A stretch of DNA of 64,000 bases from Opitutaceae bacterium (GCA_018402455.1 JAGYIG010000016.1:1-64000), one strand, 5' to 3'; counted from the first letter of the stretch, positions 9,053 through 18,252 are shown. Made by a program: numbers and translations. The notes: a model not told the origin generated them from the letters alone.

Positions 9053-10042
9053 ATGCCCGCCGCTGCGCCTTCCTGGCCCGAATCCTTGCAGGGCACCGCC
9101 GCCGTGGCGGTCATCGAACGAGCCATCGATCGCCAGCGCCTGTCGCATTCTCTCCTCCTCACCGGAGACGAATACGAAACCTTGGTCGCCGTGGCGCAGG
9201 CCATCGCGGACCGGCTGCTCTACCCGGCCGGAAGCCCCGCCACCACCCGTTTCCATCCCAACGACCATCCCGACGCGTTCTCCCTGCGCCCGGCCGGAAA
9301 GATGCGCCAGATCAAGGCGGGCAAGTCGGCCGACGACCCCGGCACCATGCGGGAATTCATCCGCAAGATCGCCGTCTCCGCTTCGGTTGGCGACCACAAG
9401 GTCGGCTTCATCCATGAGGCCGATCGGATGAACACCGCGACGGCCAATATTTTCCTCAAAACTCTGGAGGAGCCACCCGCCCACACGACCCTGCTCGTGC
9501 TGACCACCCGCCCTTACGCCCTGCTGCCCACCATTCGCAGCCGGTGTTTGAATTTTCGCTTCCCCTCCGCGGAGGTGGGCTATCTGCCCGATGGTTGGCG
9601 GGCCTGGCTGGATGACTACCATCAGTGGCTCACCCGGCTTTCGTCGGGGGTCAGCGATCGAGCGGGCGTGGCGGAGGCGATTTTTGGCGCCTACGGCCTG
9701 ACCGCCCGATTTGGCGTGATCCTGGATGCGGCGGTCGGCGAGGCCTGGAAGGCCCAAAAAGCCAACCTGCCCGGGGATCTGGAGGACGACGAAAAGGTCG
9801 CCCTCGAAACCGGTTTGGCGAACGGCCTGCGGCTGAAATTGTTCGCGGGTATCGAGCACGCCACCCGTGACTTTGCGTTGGCCGGCATCAGCTCGGGCGA
9901 CGAGTCCTATCGCCGGGCCTTCACCACCGCGGTGGAGAAACTGGAGTCGTCCGTGGGGCTGCTGCGAGTGAACCTGAACGCTCAAGCCGCGCTGGAAAGC
10001 TTTCTGCTGGCTTCGTTGCGCATCTGGGCCGCCCGCAAATAG
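9053..10042 (+). CDS. holB: DNA polymerase III delta-prime subunit (clamp loader)
   Basis: A 329-residue protein from the ATG at 9053. The sensor-like block (KVGFIHEADRMNTATANIFLKTLEEPP) and the TIRSRC 'SRC' motif are hallmarks of clamp-loader subunits. The P-loop position reads LTGDEYETL, lacking the Gly-Lys-Thr core, which fits a non-hydrolysing delta-prime rather than tau/gamma. No zinc-finger cysteines are visible. The subunit loads the sliding clamp in replication. It follows tmk by 5 bases, supporting co-transcription. Confidence 0.85.
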   Translation: MPAAAPSWPESLQGTAAVAVIERAIDRQRLSHSLLLTGDEYETLVAVAQAIADRLLYPAGSPATTRFHPNDHPDAFSLRPAGKMRQIKAGKSADDPGTMREFIRKIAVSASVGDHKVGFIHEADRMNTATANIFLKTLEEPPAHTTLLVLTTRPYALLPTIRSRCLNFRFPSAEVGYLPDGWRAWLDDYHQWLTRLSSGVSDRAGVAEAIFGAYGLTARFGVILDAAVGEAWKAQKANLPGDLEDDEKVALETGLANGLRLKLFAGIEHATRDFALAGISSGDESYRRAFTTAVEKLESSVGLLRVNLNAQAALESFLLASLRIWAARK

Positions 10043-10062
10043 GCCTATCCATCGGCTTAGCC

Positions 10063-10116
10063 GTAGTGCCGTGCTTCAGCCGGCATTCTGAGTCGCCGGC
10101 TAAAGCACGGCGCTAC
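10063..10116. repeat. Long imperfect inverted repeat (REP-like hairpin)
   Basis: Two 22-base arms (10063-10084 and 10095-10116) are reverse complements at 20 of 22 positions, with a 10-base loop. It lies 20 bases after the holB stop and about 100 bases before the MATE gene. The length, symmetry and lack of a T-run suggest a repeated extragenic palindrome rather than an intrinsic terminator, though it would fold strongly in RNA. Confidence 0.6.
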
Positions 10117-10214
10117 GTTACTAAAAGACGAGCGCGTTGATCAACGACGAGCGGCGTGCCGCTTGAGCTCCCGCTCCCACCCTGCGGAGCTCCTCCCTTT
10201 CCGATCCTGCCACC

Positions 10215-11588
10215 ATGTCTTCGCCGGTCACGCCCACGCTTTTTCGTCTCGCGCTTCCCCTCTTCGTGGAAAACGCGATGCATGTGCTGACCAGCACCAT
10301 CGACGTGCTGATGGTGAGCACCATCAGCGATGACGCGGTCGCCGCCTTGGGGGTCGCCCATCAATACGTGGTGCTGGCGGTCATGGTGTTCAGTTTTGTC
10401 GGGATCGGCAGCAGCGTCGTGGTGACCCACAGCCTCGGCGGCAACGACGTGGTCGGTGCCCGGGAAACGGCCCGCACCGCCCTGGTGGTGAATTTGGGCC
10501 TGGGTTTGATCATCAGTGTGGTCGTGGTGGCATTGGTGCCCCAGTTGCTCGGCATCATGCAGATGCCGTCAGCCCTACTGGTCTACGCCGAACCCTACCT
10601 GCTAATTCTCGGAGCGACCCTCTGGCTGGAATCGCACAACGTGGCGGTGGGGGCAATTCTCCGGGCCTACGGCCACACCGCCGATGCGATGTGGGTGACC
10701 CTCGCGCAAAACATCCTCAACGCGATCGGTAACGCGGTGCTGCTGTTCGGCCTGTTGGGCGCGCCCAAAATGGGCATTGTGGGGGTGGCGCTCGCCACCG
10801 CCGGCAGCCGGGTGGTAGCGGCCGGAATGTTGGCCTACTTGCTGCACCGCCGCACGCAGGTGCGCCTGCGTCTCCGCGACCTTGCCCAGGTCCCTTGGTC
10901 GCGCCTGAAACGCATCATGCGCATCGGCCTGCCCGCGGCCGGCGAGCACCTGAGTTGGTGGATCGCCTTCATGACGGTGACGTCCTTCACCGCCCGCATG
11001 GGCCCGACCGAACTCGCGATCCAGTCCTACACCATGCAGGTGATGCATTTTGTGTTCTCCTTCAGCTTCGCCCTGGCCATCGCCAATGAGATTCTGGTGG
11101 GTCGAGCCGTCGGGGCGGGCGACTTCGACGCCGCTTTTCGGCGCCTGCTGCGCACCCTGCGCACCGGCCTGCCCATTGTGGCGCTGGCCATGCTCCCGGC
11201 CGCTATTTTCGGCGAGACGATTCTCCACTGGTTCACCGACAACCTCGCGGTCATCACCACGGGAGCGGTGCTGTTAAAAATGGCCCTGGCGATCGAGCCT
11301 GGCCGGCTTTTCAACATGATGTTGGTCTGCGGCCTGCGCGCCACCGGGGACGTCGGTTATCCCTTGAAGCTGGGGATCCTGGGTATGTGGGGCCTGTGGG
11401 TGCCGCTGTCCTGGGTTTTTGGCATCACCTTGGGCTGGGGATTGCCGGGATTGTGGGCGGCCATGATTGTGGACGAAATTTTCCGGGGCAGCCTCATGTT
11501 TCGACGCTGGATGAAACGGCAGTGGGTGCCCCACGCCCGGCGCAGTCGTGCAGGCGTCGAAGACTCGCTGGCCGAACTGGTGCCCTAA
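10215..11588 (+). CDS. MATE-family multidrug/metabolite efflux transporter
   Basis: A 457-residue inner-membrane protein with about 12 hydrophobic spans in two similar halves. It shows MATE-type sequences: ALPLFVENAMHVLTSTIDVLMVS in span 1, and RIGLPAAGEHLSWWIAF opening the second half. MATE proteins export drugs or metabolites in exchange for sodium or protons; the cargo is unknown. Its stop overlaps the stop of the convergent hydrolase gene by 4 bases. A palindromic repeat lies upstream. Confidence 0.9.
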   Translation: MSSPVTPTLFRLALPLFVENAMHVLTSTIDVLMVSTISDDAVAALGVAHQYVVLAVMVFSFVGIGSSVVVTHSLGGNDVVGARETARTALVVNLGLGLIISVVVVALVPQLLGIMQMPSALLVYAEPYLLILGATLWLESHNVAVGAILRAYGHTADAMWVTLAQNILNAIGNAVLLFGLLGAPKMGIVGVALATAGSRVVAAGMLAYLLHRRTQVRLRLRDLAQVPWSRLKRIMRIGLPAAGEHLSWWIAFMTVTSFTARMGPTELAIQSYTMQVMHFVFSFSFALAIANEILVGRAVGAGDFDAAFRRLLRTLRTGLPIVALAMLPAAIFGETILHWFTDNLAVITTGAVLLKMALAIEPGRLFNMMLVCGLRATGDVGYPLKLGILGMWGLWVPLSWVFGITLGWGLPGLWAAMIVDEIFRGSLMFRRWMKRQWVPHARRSRAGVEDSLAELVP

Positions 11589-12367
11589 CCGGTGCCGCGA
11601 AACCAGGCTTGGACACAGGCCCCGAAGGCCTCGCGACTTTGCATGTGCGGGTTATGCCCCGAGTCGACAATCACTTCGATGGCCGCCGCCGGGAAATGTC
11701 GGCGAATGAGGGCATGGTCTTCCGGACGCACGTAACGGGACTTGCCGCCCAGCACAAATAGAACCGGACCGGCAAAAACCGCGGAGTCCGCCAGCGGGTT
11801 AGATTCCAACTCCGGCAGGGCCGCCGTGATGGCCGGAAGATTGATCGACCAACGCCAGCCCCCGTCATCCGTTCGCTCCAAATTCGTGGTTAGAAATTTC
11901 CGCATGGCCCAATCCGGCACGCGGGATTCCATTTTCAGTTCCGCCTCGGTCCGGGATTTGAGTTCCGCCAGCCGAATCTCGTGCATCGCGGCAAACTCGG
12001 CCCGGCTGCCTGCGGAGTGGTAGGCCTTGGGGGCGATGTCCACCACGATGAGGCGGTTGAGGCGATCGGGGAACTCACTGGCCAACCGCATGCCGACTTT
12101 CCCGCCCATGCTGTGCCCCATCAGATCGACCCGCCCGAAGCCGTGAGCATCCATCCACGTCAAAACATCGCCCACCAAATCGTCGTAGCGCATGGCCTCG
12201 GCGTGAGGCGACTTGCCATGATTGCGCAAATCCAGGGCATGAACATGCCAGGACTCCGCCAGCATCGCCCCTGCCCCCAACCAATTGCGCGAAGAGCCCA
12301 ACAGGCCGTGCAATAAGATCAACGGGGGGTTTCCGGCGCCGCCCAAATCCCGGGAAAAGAGTTCCAT
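11585..12367 (-). CDS. Alpha/beta-hydrolase (YbfF-like esterase)
   Basis: A 260-residue alpha/beta-hydrolase from the ATG at 12365-12367 (a longer frame exists but lacks homology-like sequence). The oxyanion segment PLILLHGLLGSSRNW and the nucleophile elbow GHSMGGK (catalytic Ser) are clear. DLRNHGKSPH and the C-terminal VIVDSGHNPHMQ (catalytic His) complete the pattern. It resembles the YbfF/acyl-CoA esterase branch; the true substrate is not known. It ends convergently with the MATE gene. Confidence 0.88.
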   Translation of the reverse strand: MELFSRDLGGAGNPPLILLHGLLGSSRNWLGAGAMLAESWHVHALDLRNHGKSPHAEAMRYDDLVGDVLTWMDAHGFGRVDLMGHSMGGKVGMRLASEFPDRLNRLIVVDIAPKAYHSAGSRAEFAAMHEIRLAELKSRTEAELKMESRVPDWAMRKFLTTNLERTDDGGWRWSINLPAITAALPELESNPLADSAVFAGPVLFVLGGKSRYVRPEDHALIRRHFPAAAIEVIVDSGHNPHMQSREAFGACVQAWFRGTG

Positions 12368-12525
12368 TACCCGGTTACTAGTGCGGAGCGGGTGGCGCGT
12401 AGCGAGTAGATTTGAAATCGGTGACAAACCACCCCCCGACCACGCAAAAACTCTTGGCGCCCGGCGCCGCTTCCTCTGCATTTTTCCCCTCGCTACCCAC
12501 CACCACCTGCCCGCTACTCGTCCTC

Positions 12526-15081
12526 ATGTCCGCCGCTCCCAAGCTCACTCCGATGATGCAGCAATACTTCGAAGTGAAGCGAGGGTTGCCCCCCCGCACC
12601 CTGCTGCTCTTCCGATTGGGCGATTTTTATGAATTGTTTTATGAGGATGCTGAAGACGCGGCCCGGATTTGTGGGCTCACCCTGACCAAACGGCAGGACT
12701 ACCCCATGGCGGGCATTCCCCATCACGCCGCAAATAATTATGTGCCGAAGCTGTTGGCCGCGGGGCGCAAGGTCGCCTTCTGCGATCAGGCCGAAACCGC
12801 CAAACCCGGCAAATTGGTGCGGCGGGAATTGACCCGGATTCTCTCTCCCGGCACCACCCTCGCGGCCGACCAACTCGACGAATCACGGAACCATTACCTG
12901 TGCGCCCTGCATCGGGATAAAAAAGGGCTGCACGCCGCGTGGCTGGACCTGTCGACCGGCGAATTTCAATTGGCCTCCGACCCGGCTCCCGAGAATCTTT
13001 TGCCCATCCTGACCGCGCTGGAGCCGGCCGAACTCCTGCTCATTGAGGGCGATGCCGCAGCCTGGCGGGAGGCGCCTCACGACGACACCGCGGCCCACGC
13101 CCTGCGGGATTTTTGTGCCGACCGCATTGTCACGGAACTCCCCGGCTACCACTTTGAAGCGGCCAGCGGAGCCCGCACCGTCATTGACACCCTGAAGGTG
13201 CGCAACCTCGAGGGATTTGGCATCGCGGAAACCCACCCCGGGTTGGGGCCCGCGGGCGCCTTGGTTTACTACGCGACCGAGAACCTTTGTGCGAAGCCGG
13301 AAAACCTCCGGAGCCTGCGGGAGTATCGCAGCGCCACCACGTTGCTGATCGATCCCGCCACGCTGCGGAATCTGGAGATCTTCATGTCCAGCCGGGGCAC
13401 CCGCACGGGCTCGTTGTTGGCCGCGATCAACCGCACCGCGACGGCCGCCGGGGCCCGCTTGTTGGAGCGGTGGCTGGGGGCGCCGGAACTTGATCTGGCG
13501 GAGATCAAGCGACGCTCGGCCACCGTGGGCGAATTGCTGGCGCAACCCCTGCCCCTCGGCGAGTTGCGTGAAGTGCTGCGGCAGGTTCGGGACGTGCCAC
13601 GGATTTTGGGGCGGCTCCAAAATCGCCTGCGCAATCCCCGGGAACTCGGCGGCATTCGCGACACGCTCACCCAACTGCCCGAAATCAACCGGGTGCTCAC
13701 GACGCTGGGCGGACTGCTGGCCCGCCATTACCCGGCGCAAATCGCGGAACTGCCCGAATTGCGGGAGCTGCTGAACCGGGCGCTGGCCGATGAGATGCCG
13801 GCCGACGTCAATGACGGCGGCACCATCCGGGCCGGCTTCGATGCTGAGCTGGATCGGATCTACGCGCTGACCCGGGACAACAAAACCTGGCTCTCGGCCC
13901 TCGAATCGAGCGAACAGGCCCGGACCGGCATCAAGAGCCTGAAGGTCAAATACACCAACAACTTTGGCTACTACATCGATGTCACCAAAGCCAATCTCCA
14001 CCTGGTGCCGGAAGACTATATTCGGCGGCAGACCACGGTGAACAGCGAGCGCTACGTCACGAATGAGCTGAAGGAAAAGGAAAAGGAAATCCTGCACGCC
14101 GAGGAGAACGCATTGGCCCGTGAGAAGATCCTTTTCAACGACCTGATCACAGCCGTGCTCGACCAATCCGTCGCCCTGTTCAACTCCGCCACCAGTTTGG
14201 CGGAGCTGGATGTGTTGGCGGGTTGGGCCGTCCTGGCGCGGGAGTGGGACTACCACCAACCGGAGATTGATGATGGCGATCATTTGGAAATTACCGAAGG
14301 GCGGCACCCGGTGGTGGAGCAAATGCTGAAAGCCCCGGAGACCGCGGCCATGCGGGGGAGTCAGAGTTTCGTGCCCAACGACACGCGGCTCAGCACGACC
14401 GAAGATCAATTGGCGCTTATCACCGGTCCCAACATGGCCGGCAAATCCACCTACATTCGGCAAGTCGCCTTGATCACGCTCATGGCCGAAATCGGCTGCT
14501 GGGTGCCCGCCACGCAGTGTCGGATTGGTTTGGTGGACCGGATTTTTTCCCGCGTCGGTGCCAGCGACGATCTGGCGCGAGGCAACTCCACCTTCATGGT
14601 CGAGATGAATGAAACCGCCAACATCCTCAACAACGCGACCGATCGGTCCCTGATTATTCTGGATGAGATCGGCCGGGGCACCTCGACCTACGACGGCCTG
14701 AGTATAGCCTGGGCGGTGGTCGAGCACTTGCACGGGACCTCCGACCAAGGCCCGCGCACCCTGTTTGCCACCCACTATCAGGAGTTGACCCAATTGGACA
14801 AACACCTGCCGCGGCTCAAGAACTACAGCGTCGCGGTGAAGGAGTGGAACGACGACATCATCTTCGTTCACCGGATCCAGCCCGGAGCGGCCGATCGCAG
14901 TTACGGGATTCAAGTGGCCCGACTGGCCGGTCTGCCGGCCGCGGTCATCGACCGGGCCAAATCCATCCTCGGCAAACTCGAATCCGATGATACCGCGGTC
15001 GAGCTTAGCGCGCCGAAGGCCAGGCCCCGCAAAAAAATCTCGGTCAAGACCGAGGATGATGCGCAGCTGAACCTCCTCTAG
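12526..15081 (+). CDS. mutS: DNA mismatch repair protein MutS
   Basis: An 851-residue protein from the ATG at 12526; an upstream TTG gives a 38-residue extension with no family match. The mismatch-reading Phe-x-Glu is FYELF at residues 34-38, inside the conserved N-terminal block. The Walker A loop GPNMAGKST is at residues 634-642, followed by the LDEIGRGTSTYDG Walker B/signature region and the FATHYQELT motif. It binds mismatches and recruits MutL. mutL is not in the window. Confidence 0.97.
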   Translation: MSAAPKLTPMMQQYFEVKRGLPPRTLLLFRLGDFYELFYEDAEDAARICGLTLTKRQDYPMAGIPHHAANNYVPKLLAAGRKVAFCDQAETAKPGKLVRRELTRILSPGTTLAADQLDESRNHYLCALHRDKKGLHAAWLDLSTGEFQLASDPAPENLLPILTALEPAELLLIEGDAAAWREAPHDDTAAHALRDFCADRIVTELPGYHFEAASGARTVIDTLKVRNLEGFGIAETHPGLGPAGALVYYATENLCAKPENLRSLREYRSATTLLIDPATLRNLEIFMSSRGTRTGSLLAAINRTATAAGARLLERWLGAPELDLAEIKRRSATVGELLAQPLPLGELREVLRQVRDVPRILGRLQNRLRNPRELGGIRDTLTQLPEINRVLTTLGGLLARHYPAQIAELPELRELLNRALADEMPADVNDGGTIRAGFDAELDRIYALTRDNKTWLSALESSEQARTGIKSLKVKYTNNFGYYIDVTKANLHLVPEDYIRRQTTVNSERYVTNELKEKEKEILHAEENALAREKILFNDLITAVLDQSVALFNSATSLAELDVLAGWAVLAREWDYHQPEIDDGDHLEITEGRHPVVEQMLKAPETAAMRGSQSFVPNDTRLSTTEDQLALITGPNMAGKSTYIRQVALITLMAEIGCWVPATQCRIGLVDRIFSRVGASDDLARGNSTFMVEMNETANILNNATDRSLIILDEIGRGTSTYDGLSIAWAVVEHLHGTSDQGPRTLFATHYQELTQLDKHLPRLKNYSVAVKEWNDDIIFVHRIQPGAADRSYGIQVARLAGLPAAVIDRAKSILGKLESDDTAVELSAPKARPRKKISVKTEDDAQLNLL

Positions 15082-15136
15082 CCGCCCGACCACCCGCACG
15101 GGCGATGGCGAGCGAAGCGAGGCGCCCAACCCGCAC

Positions 15137-16186
15137 TTAAACGGTAGCGGGGATGGCGCCGCGGGTCAGGTTCCAGAGGGCCTTGGCTTGGCTGATGGTC
15201 TGGGCCAGCGCCGCGGGGTTCAGCGCCTGCTTGGGGTCATCGCCGATGCCCTTGATCGGCTCAACATGAGCCTCCATGCACAGACCGTCGGCACCGTAGG
15301 CGACGGCCGCCATGGCGCAGGCCGGCACGTAGGCCGCTCGTCCAACGGAGTGCGACGGGTCCACCACCACCGGCGCCCAGCTTTTTTCTTTTAACAACGG
15401 GGTGATGCTTTCATCCGGGTGATTCCGGTAGCCGTCCATCCCGGGCTTGGTTCCGCGCGGGCACAGCAGGATGTTGGGGTTGCCAAAACTCGCGATGTAT
15501 TCGGCTGCCGCGATGAACTCTTCGATCGGTCCCATGTGGATGCTGCGCTTGAGCAGCACCACCGTATCGCGCTCGGCAATGGCTTTGCCAATGGAGCTGA
15601 GCAAGGAGTAGTTCAAGGCGTTGCGGGCCCCGATCTGGAGCATGTGCACCCCGGCATCGAGGGCCATCTTGAGGTGCACCTCGTCCATCACCTCCGCGTC
15701 GACCGGTAGACCCGTGCGCCGGGAGGCCTCCATCAAAATATCGAGGGACTTGTGATCCCCTTGGAAGGAATAGGGATTGGTGCGGGGTTTCCAGACGCCG
15801 CCGCGAATCACCTGCCCACCGGCTTCCTTCACCGCCGCCGCCGTCTCGTAAAAGAAATGGGGATTTTGGGGATCAATGGTGCATTGGCCGGCGATCACGA
15901 ACAACTCCTCGCCCAAGGTGACCCCGCCCAGGGAGATTCGATGGGACGCGAGATCCGACCGTCGGTCCATCAACTTGAAGGGCGACTGAATCCGGTCCAC
16001 CCGATCGACGTAGGGGAGCCCCTCGATTCGGTTGATCATGAGCTTGTCCCGCTCGTCGCCGAGAATGGCGTAGATCGTGCGGACGGCGCCAATGATCGGT
16101 TGGATGCTGCAGCCAAACTCGCTCACTATGGCGGTGAGTTCGTTCACTTGGGCATCGGAGAGTCGATTGGTTTTAGGCAGAATCAT
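15137..16186 (-). CDS. aroF: 3-deoxy-7-phosphoheptulonate (DAHP) synthase, type I-beta with regulatory N-domain
   Basis: A 349-residue enzyme that joins PEP and erythrose-4-phosphate in the first step of aromatic amino-acid synthesis. About 90 N-terminal residues look like the ferredoxin-like regulatory domain of the Thermotoga-type enzymes, which senses Phe/Tyr. The barrel follows: IAGQCTIDP, the RGGVWKPRTNPYSFQG substrate loop, QIGARN, LLKRS, CPRGT, and VVDPSHSVGR near the C-terminus with the metal-binding His. A GC hairpin with a U-run ends 5 bases before the start, behind an aromatic-rich leader ORF, which points to attenuation. Confidence 0.95.
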   Translation of the reverse strand: MILPKTNRLSDAQVNELTAIVSEFGCSIQPIIGAVRTIYAILGDERDKLMINRIEGLPYVDRVDRIQSPFKLMDRRSDLASHRISLGGVTLGEELFVIAGQCTIDPQNPHFFYETAAAVKEAGGQVIRGGVWKPRTNPYSFQGDHKSLDILMEASRRTGLPVDAEVMDEVHLKMALDAGVHMLQIGARNALNYSLLSSIGKAIAERDTVVLLKRSIHMGPIEEFIAAAEYIASFGNPNILLCPRGTKPGMDGYRNHPDESITPLLKEKSWAPVVVDPSHSVGRAAYVPACAMAAVAYGADGLCMEAHVEPIKGIGDDPKQALNPAALAQTISQAKALWNLTRGAIPATV

Positions 16187-16191
16187 GGGAC

Positions 16192-16214
16192 AAAAAAACC
16201 GCCCCGGGGGGCGG
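16192..16214 (-). terminator. Intrinsic terminator abutting aroF start: proposed attenuator
   Basis: On the minus strand a 6-7 bp all-GC stem (arms at 16208-16214 and 16199-16205) is followed by seven T at 16192-16198, then 5 bases and the aroF ATG. There is no room for a promoter between the U-run and the start codon, so aroF transcription must cross this site. An upstream leader segment (16256-16261, GGCGGC) can pair with GCCGCC at 16210-16215, competing with the terminator arm. It could also terminate rluA transcripts. Confidence 0.65.
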
Positions 16215-16246
16215 CGATACGAGGGAGGGTTACCGAGGGGAAACGC

Positions 16247-16318
16247 CTACGCACAGCCGCCGGGGGTCCGGCCAAAGCCAAACCAAAAGCGAAACCGCGG
16301 ATAGGCACAGGAGAACAT
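16247..16318 (-). CDS. Aromatic-rich leader peptide of aroF (attenuation leader)
   Basis: A 23-codon ORF lies between rluA and aroF. It has five Phe, one Trp and one Tyr codons, with the run FRFWFGFG in the middle, then RTPGGCA and a TAG. Such enrichment matches leader peptides of phe/trp/aro operons, where ribosome stalling at scarce aminoacyl-tRNA prevents terminator folding. The GGC GGC codons near its end can pair with the 5' arm of the downstream terminator and would be covered when the ribosome reaches the stop. No clear Shine-Dalgarno is seen, as for many genes here. Confidence 0.6.
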   Translation of the reverse strand: MFSCAYPRFRFWFGFGRTPGGCA

Positions 16319-16343
16319 GGCGGAGGATCACGGCCCACCCGCT

Positions 16344-17105
16344 TCACGTTGTCAACGCCACGTTAAACTCATCGGGCAACGGAGCCTCCGCCAAAAAGCG
16401 GTGGCTGCGTCCGGCCCAATCATAGGTGAACGCGGTGCGAAAGGAGTGCAGAAACAGCCGCGGAGACCCGCCCAGTTTGGCGAACCCTCGATTCCGGCGG
16501 AAATCTCCGTAGGTGGCATCGCCCACGATGGGCAGTCCGCGGTGCGCGCACTGAACCCGCAATTGGTGGCTGCGCCCCGTCTTGGGTTCGAGCTGTACCA
16601 GGGTCAGGGTGCCAAAATTCCCCGTCACGCTCTTCACCTGCTGCAGGGTGGTTTCAGCCGGAACATGGCCCCGGGCGGAGGTGCGCAGGCGCCCGCCTTT
16701 TTTGGCGGTGCTGAGCCGATCCCGCCAATCCGCCCGAAGGGACCCGGGGCGGCCAAACACCAAGGCAGCGTAGATTTTCTGAACCTGACGCTGCTTGAAT
16801 TGCTGGCGAATGTGCTGCGCCAGCTCGGCCGAGCGGGCGAGCAGCATGACCCCGGAAGTCGCACTGTCCAAGCGGTTCAACAGCCACGCCTGGCCAGTCC
16901 CCCCCTCGCCTTCGGGCTGTGGCCACTCATAGCACTCGGCATCCATCGCGTAGCGGCAGGTCAGCAACGAGCGCGATTCATCGCCGGGAGCGTTGGGGTG
17001 CGACAGCAGGCCGGCGGGTTTGGCTACCGCCACCAATCCCGTCGGCGATTCGCTTAGCACGGTGACCCCGGCATGGAGCGGGGCATGGGCGGCAAAGGAG
17101 TTCAT
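16344..17105 (-). CDS. RluA-family pseudouridine synthase
   Basis: A 253-residue protein from the ATG at 17103-17105. The catalytic motif LLNRLDSATSG contains the essential Asp of the RluA family, and GRSHQLRVQCAHRGLPIVGD is the second family motif. It isomerises uridine in rRNA or tRNA; the exact target is not readable. No N-terminal S4 domain is present. It starts 4 bases after the stop of the TonB-like gene, so the two are likely co-transcribed. Confidence 0.9.
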   Translation of the reverse strand: MNSFAAHAPLHAGVTVLSESPTGLVAVAKPAGLLSHPNAPGDESRSLLTCRYAMDAECYEWPQPEGEGGTGQAWLLNRLDSATSGVMLLARSAELAQHIRQQFKQRQVQKIYAALVFGRPGSLRADWRDRLSTAKKGGRLRTSARGHVPAETTLQQVKSVTGNFGTLTLVQLEPKTGRSHQLRVQCAHRGLPIVGDATYGDFRRNRGFAKLGGSPRLFLHSFRTAFTYDWAGRSHRFLAEAPLPDEFNVALTT

Positions 17106-17109
17106 GGAT

Positions 17110-18240
17110 TCACTGGTAGTAGAAGGCCAAGCGAATCGGGGTTTGGTCCCCCAGAATGGTGACCATTTCCTGTTCCCATTCGCCGTAACCATCGGACAGC
17201 CGCGCGGGGGCCGCCACCGCCTCAACCGCGACTCCGTTCCACAACGGGCCAGCGTTTCCCTCCACCTTGTCGATTGTCACCGTGCCATCCTGATGGAGGG
17301 TGAACCACACCAGCACCCGACTGCCGTCCAACGGAAAACCCAGTCGGCGTTCGATCTTGGATCGGATATCGTGACTCCAGCCCAGTCGAATCACCTCCAA
17401 CATGCGGGCGAAATAGTCCCCGAAGGTGGTGCGCAGCGCCTCGTGGGCGACCACCCCGATGTTGTCGGTGCCCGTCACTCGATTCGAAAAGATGGCCGGC
17501 TTGGTTTGCGAGCGAGCGAGATTGGGGCGAGGGGCGGGCCGATCCGGATTCGGCCGATAGTAGATGCCCCGCCCGGTCTCCGAGGCCTGCTCCGGGTCGG
17601 TGACGCCCTCGATCGGTTCGTCGATGTCCGCTTGCGGGTTTTCGGGCAGCTCGACCACATTGGTGCCGATGCCCTCTTCCGCTTCGCCGCTGATGGCCTC
17701 GAAACCACTGAGGGGATCTTGCGCCAGCGCCGGGAGTTCCTCCGGGGCTTCATCCGTGGCGGTGGCATCCGGCGCCGGGGGGATCAACACGGCTGGCGGA
17801 GTGGGCGCGGCATCGTCACCCGAGACGATGGAAGTCGATTCAATGTCGTCCTCCCCTTCCGTCGACGGCATGTCCCCCAGTTCTTCCGCCGCCACTTCCT
17901 GCGCGAGTTGTTGGTTGCGGTCGGAAAACTTGTCGGTCTCGTCGGGCGGATTGTCGGGGGCGTCGGGATTGGCGTCGACGTAGGTGTCCGGGGGCGGCGG
18001 GGGCAAGGTGGCGATTTCAATATCAAACTCTTGGACCCGCGGAGCGTCGTCAGGGCGGAGGGCCAGTTCCCCGTGCCGGAAGGCCCCGCCCATCCTGGGC
18101 GCCAACCACATCAGGAGTAGGTGCACAATGATCGTGCCCGCCAGGCCGGCTCGCCAGGCTGAGCTTTCCCGCGGTCCGGTCACCCACCCGCCCGGAGGAC
18201 GGCGGCGGGGTTTGCGGTGGGATGGCAACGGAGTGGGCAT
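17110..18240 (-). CDS. TonB/TolA-like membrane-anchored protein
   Basis: A 376-residue protein with a basic, Pro-rich N-terminus, one membrane span at about residues 30-48, then an acidic Pro/Glu/Asp-rich linker (about 75-230). A C-terminal domain of about 100 residues carries the sequence GSRVLVWFTLHQDGTVTIDKVEG, resembling a TonB/TolA C-domain. It has no exbBD beside it and is distinct from the tonB at 5.1 kb. The linker is acidic rather than Lys-rich. It is linked to rluA and maf on the same strand; the role is inferred only from architecture. Confidence 0.65.
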   Translation of the reverse strand: MPTPLPSHRKPRRRPPGGWVTGPRESSAWRAGLAGTIIVHLLLMWLAPRMGGAFRHGELALRPDDAPRVQEFDIEIATLPPPPPDTYVDANPDAPDNPPDETDKFSDRNQQLAQEVAAEELGDMPSTEGEDDIESTSIVSGDDAAPTPPAVLIPPAPDATATDEAPEELPALAQDPLSGFEAISGEAEEGIGTNVVELPENPQADIDEPIEGVTDPEQASETGRGIYYRPNPDRPAPRPNLARSQTKPAIFSNRVTGTDNIGVVAHEALRTTFGDYFARMLEVIRLGWSHDIRSKIERRLGFPLDGSRVLVWFTLHQDGTVTIDKVEGNAGPLWNGVAVEAVAAPARLSDGYGEWEQEMVTILGDQTPIRLAFYYQ

Positions 18241-18252
18241 GGACGAGGCGAA

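Noticed and set aside
12883-15129. 748-residue minus-strand frame over mutS
   Set aside because: Antisense shadow of a clearly conserved gene.
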